Source of the DNA: an uncultured Acidobacteriia bacterium
Lineage (GTDB): Bacteria > Acidobacteriota > Terriglobia > Bryobacterales > Bryobacteraceae
Direction: 5' to 3'
Assembly: GCA_903929755.1 (NCBI GenBank)
Contig: CAIYVZ010000207.1
Coordinates: 27,758-91,757 of the forward strand
DNA length: 64,000 nt
Part shown: in pieces, positions 19,135 through 26,615 of the stretch
Position numbering within the stretch: position 1 is the stretch's first letter
How the letters are laid out: every line of letters starts with the position of its first letter
Notes under the pieces: generated by a model
Databases searched by the model: none
What the model was told of the DNA's origin: nothing
Seen by the model: only the letters and a program-made list of their open reading frames with translations
Translations under genes and position numbers: made by a program

Positions 19135-20171
19135 AACAGTTCCGGCTGCCTCTGCGCACCACCAAAGCGGCGGGGAACTTCAAAATAATCCCAACTCCGC
19201 TCGGTCGCCACCCGCCCGCGCGGGGAACGGTGCAGGAAGCCCAGTTGGATCAGATACGGCTCGTACACTTCCTCAATCGTTTCCGGCTCTTCTCCGATGG
19301 AGGCCGCGATCGTGTTCACTCCCACCGGGCCGCCGCCAAATTTTTCCAGGATGGAACGCATGATTTTCTGGTCGATTTCGTCCAGGCCATACCGGTCCAC
19401 TTCCAGCAGATCGAGCGCGGTTTGCGCCACGTCCATCGTGATATGGCCACCGGCCCGGACCTGGGCGTAATCACGAACCCGGCGCAGCAGGCGGTTGGCG
19501 ATACGGGGTGTTCCACGCGCACGCCGCGCCACTTCTTCAGCCGCGTCCGGGTCAACCGGCGTATCCAGCAATCGGGCCGAACGGTTCACAATTGTGGTAA
19601 GTTCCTGAGTGTCGTAATGGTTCAGCCGCAGGACCAGACCAAAGCGGCCCCGCATCGGCGCGCTCACCAGGCCCTGCCGCGTGGTTGCTCCAATGGCCGT
19701 GAATTTTTGCAGCGGAATGGAATGGGTTCGCGCCCCTGGCCCGGTGCCGATCAGGATATCCAGCTGGAAATCCTCCAGCGCGGAATAGAGCATTTCTTCC
19801 ACGTCCGGCAGCAAGCGGTGGATTTCGTCAATGAAGAACACCTGCCGGTAACGGATGCCGCTCAGGATGCCGGAAAGGTCGAGTTTCTTCTGCAACACGG
19901 GCCCGGACGTCTGGGAAAACGGAACTTCCAGTTCCTGCGCGATGATCTGGCCGAGCGTGGTTTTTCCCAAACCGGGGGGGCCATAGAGCAGAACATGGTC
20001 CATCGCCTCCCCACGGTGACGGGCCGCGTCGATCGCGATCTGCAGATTCTCTTTCAGTCTGGTTTGGCCGGTGAAGTCCGCCAGCCGCTGGGGGCGCAGG
20101 CCGGTTTCGAAGATGCGATCTTCGTCACTCCCAACCGCTGAAACCAACCGTGAATTTGCCGCTTCCGCCAT
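19131..20171 (-). CDS. ruvB: Holliday junction branch migration helicase subunit RuvB
   Basis: RuvB is the hexameric AAA+ motor that drives branch migration with RuvA. The 346-residue protein shows Walker A GPPGLGKTT (64-72), Walker B VFFIDEIHRL, and GATTRQGLVSAPMRGRFG, which holds sensor I and the arginine finger. The winged-helix C-terminal domain ends normally (YLIQLGFLHRSPRGR). It follows ruvA with overlapping stop and start (TAATG), ensuring stoichiometric synthesis. RuvC is not in the window. Confidence 0.97.
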   Translation of the reverse strand: MAEAANSRLVSAVGSDEDRIFETGLRPQRLADFTGQTRLKENLQIAIDAARHRGEAMDHVLLYGPPGLGKTTLGQIIAQELEVPFSQTSGPVLQKKLDLSGILSGIRYRQVFFIDEIHRLLPDVEEMLYSALEDFQLDILIGTGPGARTHSIPLQKFTAIGATTRQGLVSAPMRGRFGLVLRLNHYDTQELTTIVNRSARLLDTPVDPDAAEEVARRARGTPRIANRLLRRVRDYAQVRAGGHITMDVAQTALDLLEVDRYGLDEIDQKIMRSILEKFGGGPVGVNTIAASIGEEPETIEEVYEPYLIQLGFLHRSPRGRVATERSWDYFEVPRRFGGAQRQPELF

Positions 20172-20761
20172 TACCGAACTAACTCCAGAGCCTTACGGAA
20201 CAGGCCTTCAAAGCTCTCTGGTGCGCCGCTCGCCCGGGCTTTTCTGACCGCAGTTTCGGCGGCCGGCCGGGCGCAACCAAGGTTCGCCAGGGCGGACATC
20301 ACGTCCTCTTCCAGCTGCGAGAGGGATGGCGCGGCGGGGGCGCCGTCCTCGCTCACCAGCGCCGGCAGCTTATCCCGAAGTTCCAGAACCATGCGTTCGG
20401 CCGTTTTCTTGCCCACACCCGGAATACGCACCAGCTTTTCCAGTTCGCCCCGCCGGATGGAGTTCACCAGTTCCGCCGCCACCATGCCGCTCAGGATCTT
20501 GATAGCCAGCCCGGGCCCAATTCCGCTCACGCTGATGAGTTTCTCAAACAGGTTTTTCTCGTCCTGCGTCAGAAAGCCATAAAGAGCAAGCATGTCCTCA
20601 CGGACGTGCATATGGATCCGAAGCAGGGCTGGTGAGCCCGTTTCAGGCAGCAGAGAGAAGGTCGAAACCGGGATGGTAACGTCGTACCCGACGCCTCCGA
20701 CATCGAGGATCGCCTGGTTCGGATGCTTCTCGATCAGGGTTCCTCGAAGCAGCGCAATCAT
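20171..20761 (-). CDS. ruvA: Holliday junction branch migration protein RuvA
   Basis: RuvA binds the four-way junction and loads RuvB. The 196-residue protein begins MIALLRGTLIEK, with domain I as an OB fold. The double helix-hairpin-helix follows (ISVSGIGPGLAIKIL and IPGVGKKTAERMVLEL), then a flexible linker and domain III for RuvB contact. The frame stays open upstream to 21190, but that part is antisense to rsmE. The ATG at 20761 matches the family N-terminus. Only 21 bp separate this start from the divergent rsmE start, and TACAAT on this strand lies 14 nt from the ATG. Confidence 0.95.
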   Translation of the reverse strand: MIALLRGTLIEKHPNQAILDVGGVGYDVTIPVSTFSLLPETGSPALLRIHMHVREDMLALYGFLTQDEKNLFEKLISVSGIGPGLAIKILSGMVAAELVNSIRRGELEKLVRIPGVGKKTAERMVLELRDKLPALVSEDGAPAAPSLSQLEEDVMSALANLGCARPAAETAVRKARASGAPESFEGLFRKALELVR

Positions 20762-20782
20762 GTGGTGGCGTATTAATTGTAC
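20762..20782. promoter_or_regulatory. Compact divergent start region of ruvA and rsmE
   Basis: The 21 bp between the two start codons contain TATTAA (20771-20776, 6 nt before the rsmE ATG) and, on the other strand, TACAAT facing ruvA. There is no room for an untranslated leader or a Shine-Dalgarno sequence on the rsmE side. Leaderless or nearly leaderless transcription is the simplest reading. Confidence 0.45.
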
Positions 20783-21529
20783 ATGGCCCGCCGCCGTTTT
20801 TTTGTCGATCAGATTCGAAGTGGAAGAGCGTTTATCGAGGGGGAGAATGCGCATCACCTCACCCGCGTCCTGCGAGTGGAGGTGGGGCAGAAGTTCGAAG
20901 TTACCGATAACGAGCACGTCTGGCTCGCCGAAATCGAGTCCGCCCGGAAGAACGTAGTTGAGTTTGTGCTGCTCGAGGAGTTGGCAGGGGGGCAAGACCT
21001 GCCGCCCATTACCCTCTACCTGGCGCTCATCAAGTTCGAGCGCTTCGAGTGGGCCGTGGAGAAGGCGACAGAACTGGGCGTGGCGCGAATCGTGCCGGTG
21101 GACGCCAGCCGTTCCGATCAGGGCCTCTTTGAAGGCGGCAAGAAGAGGGCGGAGCGCTGGCGCCGCATTGCGCGGGAAGCGAGCGAACAATCGCGCAGGC
21201 TTCGGGCCCCGGATATTGCCGATCCCATGCGCTTCGCAGCTGCCCTGGCCGATACCTCGGAATGCAGGGCCTGGCTCGATGAACGGCCTGGCTCGCAGCC
21301 CCTGATTCAGGTCTGTTCGGCTAACCCCGGCGCTCCCGTCGCGCTGTTGATTGGCCCCGAGGGCGGCTGGACGCCCGGGGAACGGACTCAGATGGAGCAG
21401 GCCGGCTGGTCTTCAGCGTCTCTGGGGCCCGCCATCCTGCGGGCGGAGACGGCGGTGTGTGCGGCCCTGGCCGTGGCGGTCCAGGCGCAGGCTCCTGTTT
21501 GGCTGCCACAGGTGCCCGAAACGATATAA
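20783..21529 (+). CDS. rsmE: 16S rRNA m3U1498 methyltransferase RsmE
   Basis: This 248-residue SPOUT methylase modifies U1498 in the decoding region of 16S rRNA. The N-terminal PUA-like part reads RRRFFVDQIRSG and HHLTRVLRVEVGQ. The SPOUT knot shows LIGPEGGWTPGE and the SAM loop LGPAILRAETA near the C-terminus. The ATG at 20783 gives the family N-terminus; a TTG two codons upstream is also in frame. It is divergent from ruvA and is followed 11 bp later by the metallophosphoesterase gene, probably on one transcript. Confidence 0.93.
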   Translation: MARRRFFVDQIRSGRAFIEGENAHHLTRVLRVEVGQKFEVTDNEHVWLAEIESARKNVVEFVLLEELAGGQDLPPITLYLALIKFERFEWAVEKATELGVARIVPVDASRSDQGLFEGGKKRAERWRRIAREASEQSRRLRAPDIADPMRFAAALADTSECRAWLDERPGSQPLIQVCSANPGAPVALLIGPEGGWTPGERTQMEQAGWSSASLGPAILRAETAVCAALAVAVQAQAPVWLPQVPETI

Positions 21530-21540
21530 TACGGAAAGTA

Positions 21541-22725
21541 GTGCCCCTCATCATCCCTGCCAGTGCAACTGACGTTGTAGAAGTCCTGATTCTCCTGCTG
21601 TCCCAGTGGCCCCTGCTGTGGTTCCTGGTCCGGGATTTCAGGCCTCATGTCCCTCGCCCGGTCTGGGCGCTGATCTTCTCTTCGCTGCTAACCGTCTGGG
21701 CGGTCTGTGCCACCGGCATTCTGTTGCAAATCTTCAGCTTTTACATCCGCTCAGCTTTGCTGCTCAACGTGCGGACCCTTGCCGTGGCAATCCAGCTTGT
21801 TTGGGGCATCCTGAGCGCCTATATGGTGACGATGTACGCGCTCTACAAGGCGGTGCTTGCACGGTCCCACCCCGCGGAATTCTCTCCGGCCAGGCGAGCC
21901 GTTCTGAAAATAGCCGTCGCCGGGGCCGTTGCCGCTCCCGTCGCCGCCCTGGGCTTCGGAGCCCTCATTGAGCGCACGCGGTTCTTCGTCAAAGAAATAG
22001 ATCTCCCTGTCCCCGGCCTCCACCCCGATCTGGCCGGCCTCCGCATCGTTCAGATCAGTGACCTTCATGTGAGTGCTTTTCTCAGCGTTGCCGACGCTGC
22101 CCGTGTTGTGGATATGGCCAACGAGCTTCGCGCCGACCTTGCGCTGGTGACCGGCGATATCATTTCCTCCTTCGGTGATCCGCTGGAGGCCTCAATCCGC
22201 GAACTGGGCAGACTTCGGGCAACGGCAGGCATCCTGGGCTGCCACGGAAACCATGAGATCTATGCGAACTGTCAGGGCCTGGCAACCCGGCTCGGTAAGG
22301 CGCATGGCATTGAGTTTCTCCGCGACCAGGCCAGGGAGCTTCGCTTTGGAAATGGCATTCTCAACGTGACCGGAGTTGATTTTCAGCCGAGCGGAACCCG
22401 TGCACACTACCTGAGGGGGGCGGAACGGCACGTGATTCCGGGCGTGACCAATCTGTTGCTGTCTCACTCTCCGGACGTTTTTCCTGCCGCGGTTGACAAG
22501 GGTTTTGACACAATCCTGGCTGGCCATACGCATGGCGGCCAGGTGACCGTGGAAATTCTCAACCAGACCGTGAACCTGGCCCGCGTTGCCACCCCTTACG
22601 TTGCAGGCCTCTATCGGATTGACAAGCGAAGCTGTTACGTCACCGCCGGCATCGGGACCATTGGCTTGCCGGTTCGGCTCGGGGCACCGCCCGAGATCAC
22701 GCTGCTGCGCTTGCGGCCAGCCTGA
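21541..22725 (+). CDS. Membrane-anchored metallophosphoesterase, YaeI-like
   Basis: This 394-residue protein has four hydrophobic segments in residues 1-150, then a calcineurin-type phosphoesterase domain. All metal motifs are present: QISDLHVS, VTGDII, GCHGNHE and GHTHGGQ. The membrane part plus this domain resembles YaeI/YkuE, which act on lipid-linked phosphates such as UDP-diacylglucosamine or related species. The GTG at 21541 is chosen because GGAAAG lies a few bases upstream. The frame continues back into rsmE without a better start. Function in lipid A precursor turnover is possible but not shown. Confidence 0.87.
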   Translation: MPLIIPASATDVVEVLILLLSQWPLLWFLVRDFRPHVPRPVWALIFSSLLTVWAVCATGILLQIFSFYIRSALLLNVRTLAVAIQLVWGILSAYMVTMYALYKAVLARSHPAEFSPARRAVLKIAVAGAVAAPVAALGFGALIERTRFFVKEIDLPVPGLHPDLAGLRIVQISDLHVSAFLSVADAARVVDMANELRADLALVTGDIISSFGDPLEASIRELGRLRATAGILGCHGNHEIYANCQGLATRLGKAHGIEFLRDQARELRFGNGILNVTGVDFQPSGTRAHYLRGAERHVIPGVTNLLLSHSPDVFPAAVDKGFDTILAGHTHGGQVTVEILNQTVNLARVATPYVAGLYRIDKRSCYVTAGIGTIGLPVRLGAPPEITLLRLRPA

Positions 22726-22741
22726 GCGAAATCGCTTGAGA

Positions 22742-22747
22742 GATAAT
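22742..22747 (+). promoter_or_regulatory. -10-like element of the PspC gene, leaderless spacing
   Basis: GATAAT lies 6 nt upstream of the ATG at 22754 and no Shine-Dalgarno sequence is present. No convincing -35 hexamer is seen. The spacing would put the transcript start at or next to the ATG. Confidence 0.4.
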
Positions 22748-22753
22748 TGAGCT

Positions 22754-23068
22754 ATGTTCTGCACCTCGTGCGGTACCCGGCTCAACGAATCCGCCCGTTT
22801 TTGCATTGCGTGCGGCAAACCTGCGGTTGCTGTGCCGGAGCCCGCTTCCTCTCAGGCGAATGCAGGCCCGCAGCCCAACACCCCCGCACGAAAACTACGT
22901 CGCGTCCTTGCCACGAAAAAGGTGGCCGGAGTTTGTGCCGGTTTTGCGGAATACTTTGACATGGATCTCACCCTGATGCGCCTGATTTGGGTGGGGCTGC
23001 TGCTCGTGCCCCCCCACATCGGCTTGGTGGCCTACATTATTTCCTGGGTCGTACTTCCAAAAGAGTAG
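22754..23068 (+). CDS. Zinc-ribbon plus PspC-domain membrane protein
   Basis: This small 104-residue protein has an N-terminal zinc ribbon (CTSCG at 3-7 and CIACG at 17-21 provide the two CxxC knuckles). After a Pro/Ala-rich linker it carries a PspC domain (KVAGVCAGFAEYFDMDLTLM, then a membrane helix ending YIISWVVLPKE). PspC proteins take part in the envelope stress response by sensing membrane damage or secretin mislocalisation. No pspA or pspB gene is adjacent. It converges with the RlmD-type gene, whose stop lies only 4 bp away. Confidence 0.9.
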   Translation: MFCTSCGTRLNESARFCIACGKPAVAVPEPASSQANAGPQPNTPARKLRRVLATKKVAGVCAGFAEYFDMDLTLMRLIWVGLLLVPPHIGLVAYIISWVVLPKE

Positions 23069-23072
23069 GCTC

Positions 23073-24263
23073 TTACTTCAGTTCCAGCCGGACGACCGTT
23101 TCGAGGTGGTAGGTTTGCGGGAAGAGGTCCGCCATGGTTATCTTCGCGATCCGATACTCCGCAGTCAGTGCCGCCAGATCCCGCGCCAGTGTCGCCGGGT
23201 CGCAGGCGACCAGGACGATGGTCGCCGGTTTCAGCTCCAAAAGCCGTCCCACCGCGTGCTTGCCCAGGCCTTGCCGGGGAGGGTCTGCAATTACCACGTC
23301 CGGCGCCTGAGCTTGCTCTGCCAGGAACGTATCCGTGTCCTTTTCCTCCGAGGTGATTTCCACGCCGGCCGTCCTGGCATTCTGTTTTAAGTCTTTCGTC
23401 GCGGCCCGCCCGGATTCCACCGCGATCACCCGCCCGAAGCGACGCGCCATCGGTATGGAGAACAGTCCCACCCCGGCGTATAAATCCCAGGCCGTCCCTC
23501 CCGTCAGGTCTCCGCAGACCAGCTTCGCGAGTTCGGGCACCAGAAAGCGATTCACCTGGAAAAATGCTTTACCGTTCACCTGAAATAAGTCAGTTCCAAC
23601 CCGGTAATCCAGGGCTCCGTCCACCGTGCCGGGGATTTCCTCCGCCAGCCACTCAAAGAAGCCCCGCGCCAGGGGTTTGTCTGTTTCCAGCACATTCCAC
23701 TGCAGTTGTTCTTCATCGGTGAAGATCTCGATGGAACGGACAAAACCTGGCCAGCGCCGGTTACGCGCCATTTCCCGCAATGTCGTCAGGGCTTCGTTGA
23801 TCTTCGGCGAGCCGATCGGGCAAGCTGTGGCAGCAACCAGACGGTGAGATCCCATCGCACGGTAGCCCAGCACGTCGTTTTCAATGTGAAACTGGACGCG
23901 GTTTCGATAACCCCAGGGTTCACCGGCCAGGACTTCGATCTGCTCTGTCCCGAACTCGATGCCTCCCCCGCGGCGCAGCGTTTCCGCCAGAATATTTCGT
24001 TTCAGGCTCAACTGCGCGGGGTAATCGATGTGCTGATACTGGCATCCGCCGCACTTGCCAAATACGGCGCAAGGGGGCTTCACCCTGTCGGGCGAGGGCT
24101 CCCGAACCTCCACCAGTCTGGCGCGGACTGCACCCTTTCGGGAAGGCTGGCGCTCCACTGTCACCCCTTCACCAGGCAGCACAAACGGCGTGAAGATTAC
24201 TTCTCCGTTCACTCGGGCCAAACCTTCGCCCCCGTACACAAGCTTTTCGATTGTCAGGTCCAT
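23073..24263 (-). CDS. rlmD: 23S rRNA (uracil-5)-methyltransferase, RlmD/RumA type
   Basis: This 396-residue enzyme methylates C5 of a uridine in RNA using SAM. An N-terminal TRAM domain (1-55) is followed by a 4Fe-4S site formed by Cys65, Cys71, Cys74 and a fourth at Cys148. The methylase core has DLYAGVGLFSIPMA and the nucleophile in VACDPATLARDL. The iron-sulfur site separates it from TrmA and fits the RlmC/RlmD group. Which uridine is modified (U747 or U1939 type) cannot be told from the sequence alone. Confidence 0.9.
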   Translation of the reverse strand: MDLTIEKLVYGGEGLARVNGEVIFTPFVLPGEGVTVERQPSRKGAVRARLVEVREPSPDRVKPPCAVFGKCGGCQYQHIDYPAQLSLKRNILAETLRRGGGIEFGTEQIEVLAGEPWGYRNRVQFHIENDVLGYRAMGSHRLVAATACPIGSPKINEALTTLREMARNRRWPGFVRSIEIFTDEEQLQWNVLETDKPLARGFFEWLAEEIPGTVDGALDYRVGTDLFQVNGKAFFQVNRFLVPELAKLVCGDLTGGTAWDLYAGVGLFSIPMARRFGRVIAVESGRAATKDLKQNARTAGVEITSEEKDTDTFLAEQAQAPDVVIADPPRQGLGKHAVGRLLELKPATIVLVACDPATLARDLAALTAEYRIAKITMADLFPQTYHLETVVRLELK

Positions 24264-24280
24264 GTATTGGCCTCTTCATT

Positions 24281-24331
24281 ATGATGGCCACCTCGGGATG
24301 ACGGCTACCTCAGGATGACGGCCACCTCGGG
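24281..24331. repeat. 17-bp tandem repeat, three copies, upstream of lpxD
   Basis: Three head-to-tail copies of ATGACGGCCACCTCGGG-like units occupy 24281-24297, 24298-24314 and 24315-24331. Copy 1 has GAT for GAC, copy 2 has two substitutions, and copy 3 is the consensus. They lie in the 107-bp gap between the divergent rlmD and lpxD starts. Confidence 0.85.
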
Positions 24332-24370
24332 ACCCCAGGCCGCGCGAGGAATGTGCTACGTTCGGCAGTA

Positions 24371-25450
24371 ATGCACTCTTACTCTGCCGGCGAACTCGCC
24401 AGCCTCCTCGGACTCCCGCTCACTGGTTCTGCCGCCGCGCTCATCTCCGGCGCCGCACCTCTCGCGGATGCCTCTTCCTCCTGTCTCGCCTTCGTGGGCG
24501 CGCCGAAATTTTATCCTCTGGCCACCGCATCGCAAGCCGGCTGCCTGCTCGCTTTATCCTCTTACGTGCCGGCGCCGGGCCAGACGGTTATCGTATCTCC
24601 GCAGCCGCGAGCCCATTTCGCCCAGGCTCTCGGGCTCCTGTTCCCGCCAGCCGAGCCGAACCCGGGAATCCACTCCACCGCTATCGTGTCGCCCGACGCC
24701 AGCGTGGATCCCTCCGCGGAAATCGGGCCCTGGGTCACGATTGGGGCGGGCACTTCCATTGGGGCCGGGGCCAAAGTGGGCTCCGGTTCTTCCCTTGGTG
24801 CCGGCGTCACGCTCGGTTCGGGATCGCTCTTGCACCCGCGCGTCACTATTTATGACCGCGTACGCATCGGTGCCCGGGCGATTCTCCACTCCGGAGCCGT
24901 CATCGGCGCAGATGGCTTTGGCTTCGAAATGTCGGGTGGCAGGTATCACAAAGTTCCGCAGGTCGGTACGGTGGAACTGGGGGACGATGTTGAGATCGGC
25001 GCCAATACCTGTGTGGACCGTGCCGCGCTGGGTGTTACGTCCATCGGCGAGGGTTCCAAGCTCGATAATGGGGTCCACATTGGCCACAACTGCTGCATCG
25101 GCAAGCATGTTGTAATCGCCGCCCAGACCGGCCTGGCCGGCGGAGTCACTATTGGCGACTACGCGATTATCGGCGGTCAGGTCGGCATGGGGGATAAGGT
25201 GCGCGTTGAGCCAGGGGCGATCATCGGGTCGGGCGCGGGTATTCTCACATCTAAGGTGGTGCGCGCGGGGGAACCGGTTTGGGGTACTCCCGCAAGACCT
25301 CTGCGGCAGTATTTGCGGCAGTTGGCCACCTTGTCCCGGCTTTCGCTGCGCGCGGCGGCCAAGCGCATACCCGGGGCTGATGCGCCTGGCCATAACCCTC
25401 GCAGCCCTGGCGTCGTCCCCACTTCAGGCACAGCTGGTGAGGAAGCTTGA
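24371..25450 (+). CDS. lpxD: UDP-3-O-acylglucosamine N-acyltransferase
   Basis: LpxD adds the second acyl chain to UDP-3-O-acylglucosamine in lipid A synthesis. The 359-residue protein has the uridine-binding N-terminal domain (1-100), then a left-handed beta helix of hexapeptide repeats from about 105 to 310. The catalytic stretch contains GADGFGFEM and the His in DNGVHIGHN. A C-terminal helix follows. The ATG at 24371 gives the usual N-terminus; a GTG at 24353 with GAGGA before it is an alternative. It stands apart from the usual lpxA-fabZ-bamA cluster and leads a unit with the P-loop and CheW genes. Confidence 0.93.
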   Translation: MHSYSAGELASLLGLPLTGSAAALISGAAPLADASSSCLAFVGAPKFYPLATASQAGCLLALSSYVPAPGQTVIVSPQPRAHFAQALGLLFPPAEPNPGIHSTAIVSPDASVDPSAEIGPWVTIGAGTSIGAGAKVGSGSSLGAGVTLGSGSLLHPRVTIYDRVRIGARAILHSGAVIGADGFGFEMSGGRYHKVPQVGTVELGDDVEIGANTCVDRAALGVTSIGEGSKLDNGVHIGHNCCIGKHVVIAAQTGLAGGVTIGDYAIIGGQVGMGDKVRVEPGAIIGSGAGILTSKVVRAGEPVWGTPARPLRQYLRQLATLSRLSLRAAAKRIPGADAPGHNPRSPGVVPTSGTAGEEA

Positions 25451-26076
25451 TTATTGCCGTTGGCGGCCACTCCCGCAATATTGGTAAGACTGCCGTGCTC
25501 TGCGGGATTATCGCGGGCCTGCCTGAGCTCGCCTGGACTGCGGTAAAACTCACGCAGTACGGTCACGGTTTATGTTCCCGCCCCGGCCACCCTTGCCAGT
25601 GTTTCGATCCACGCCAGCCCGTGGCGATTTCTGAGCAAACCTTCCCTGACCCCAAAACGGATTCCGGACGCTACCTCCTGGCTGGTGCTCGCCGCGCATT
25701 TTGGCTCCGGACCCCGATGGGTCGCCTGGCTGAAGCTATGCCCGGATTTCGCGAAATTGTGGCCTCCTCCGCAAACCTCATTGTCGAGTCGAACTCTCTT
25801 CTCGGCCTTCTTCGACCGGACTTCTTCGTGATGGTCGTGGATGGGGCGGTCGCTGATTTCAAGCCGTCTTCGGTGCGCTTCTTTGACAGGGCTTCGATTA
25901 TTGTTCCCACCTCGGAGGCCCCGTTCGCCTGGCCAGAGGTTCCCGCCAAGCTCATCAACTCCAGACCGATTGAGCCGGCCCTGGCCCCGGCGTACCACAG
26001 CGACGCCCTCATCAAAATAATCAAGGCCCTGGCCCTAAAGCCTGAAGGATTTTCTTCCGATCAAACCGGTGGATGA
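25447..26076 (+). CDS. P-loop protein of unknown function
   Basis: This 209-residue cytoplasmic protein begins MIIAVGGHSRNIGKTAV, in which GGHSRNIGKT (6-15) resembles the nucleotide loop of MobB and cobyrinate synthase-like P-loop proteins, although the Gly five positions before GKT is His. A cysteine cluster follows in GLCSRPGHPCQC (Cys43, Cys50, Cys52), a possible metal site. The segment ANLIVESNSLL and FFVMVVDG (about 112-134) look like the SIMIBI-class core. A TTG start overlaps the lpxD stop and is preceded by GAGGAAG. I do not recognise a named family, and role is unknown. Confidence 0.7.
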   Translation: MIIAVGGHSRNIGKTAVLCGIIAGLPELAWTAVKLTQYGHGLCSRPGHPCQCFDPRQPVAISEQTFPDPKTDSGRYLLAGARRAFWLRTPMGRLAEAMPGFREIVASSANLIVESNSLLGLLRPDFFVMVVDGAVADFKPSSVRFFDRASIIVPTSEAPFAWPEVPAKLINSRPIEPALAPAYHSDALIKIIKALALKPEGFSSDQTGG

Positions 26077-26594
26077 CGGCTCAACTACTGGAACACCCTG
26101 TGGTCGCGGCGCAGGCGAATATTGATCCGCGTGCGGGCAAGTACCTCACCTTGCGGCTCGGCCGCGAAGTGTTTGGCATCCCGGTACTTTATGTACGGGA
26201 AATTATGGGCGTGCAGGACATAACCGGAGTTCCCGGAATGCCCTCTCACCTGAAGGGTGTCATCAATCTTCGGGGCAAGATCATTCCGGTTGTCGATCTC
26301 CGCCTGAAGTTCGCCTTTCCCGCGGCACCTTTCACCCAGACGACCTGCATTGTTGTGGTTCAAGTGGTCCAGGAAGGCCAGTTGGCGCTGATTGGGCTCA
26401 TTGTGGACGGCGTCTGCGAGGTTCTGAACTTCGCCGCAGCAGGCATTGAGGACGCGCCCGACTTCGGCGAAGATGTCGATACTCCATTCGTTCTGGGTAT
26501 CGCCAAGTACAAGGGCTCGGTGAAGATTCTGCTGAAGATTGAAAACGTTCTCACTCTGCAGGAACTGCGCGGGATCCCGAGTCTGGTTCCATAG
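26073..26594 (+). CDS. CheW-domain chemotaxis coupling protein
   Basis: This 173-residue protein is a single CheW SH3-like double barrel. It shows YLTLRLGREVFGIPVLYVREI, the region between residues 25-45, then PSHLKGVINLRGKIIPVVDL and LIGLIVDGVCEVL, all typical of CheW. CheW links chemoreceptors to the CheA kinase. No cheA, cheY or receptor gene lies near, so it may serve a cluster elsewhere or a non-motility system. It overlaps the P-loop gene by ATGA and ends the lpxD unit. Confidence 0.92.
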   Translation: MTAQLLEHPVVAAQANIDPRAGKYLTLRLGREVFGIPVLYVREIMGVQDITGVPGMPSHLKGVINLRGKIIPVVDLRLKFAFPAAPFTQTTCIVVVQVVQEGQLALIGLIVDGVCEVLNFAAAGIEDAPDFGEDVDTPFVLGIAKYKGSVKILLKIENVLTLQELRGIPSLVP

Positions 26595-26615
26595 CGTCCG
26601 GCGTCCCCCCCGCTT

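Noticed and set aside
20762..21190. Upstream extension of the ruvA reading frame
   Set aside because: The family N-terminus is at the ATG at 20761. The extension is antisense to rsmE.
24281..24331. Tandem repeats considered as a CRISPR array
   Set aside because: Units are contiguous with no spacers and no cas genes occur in the window.
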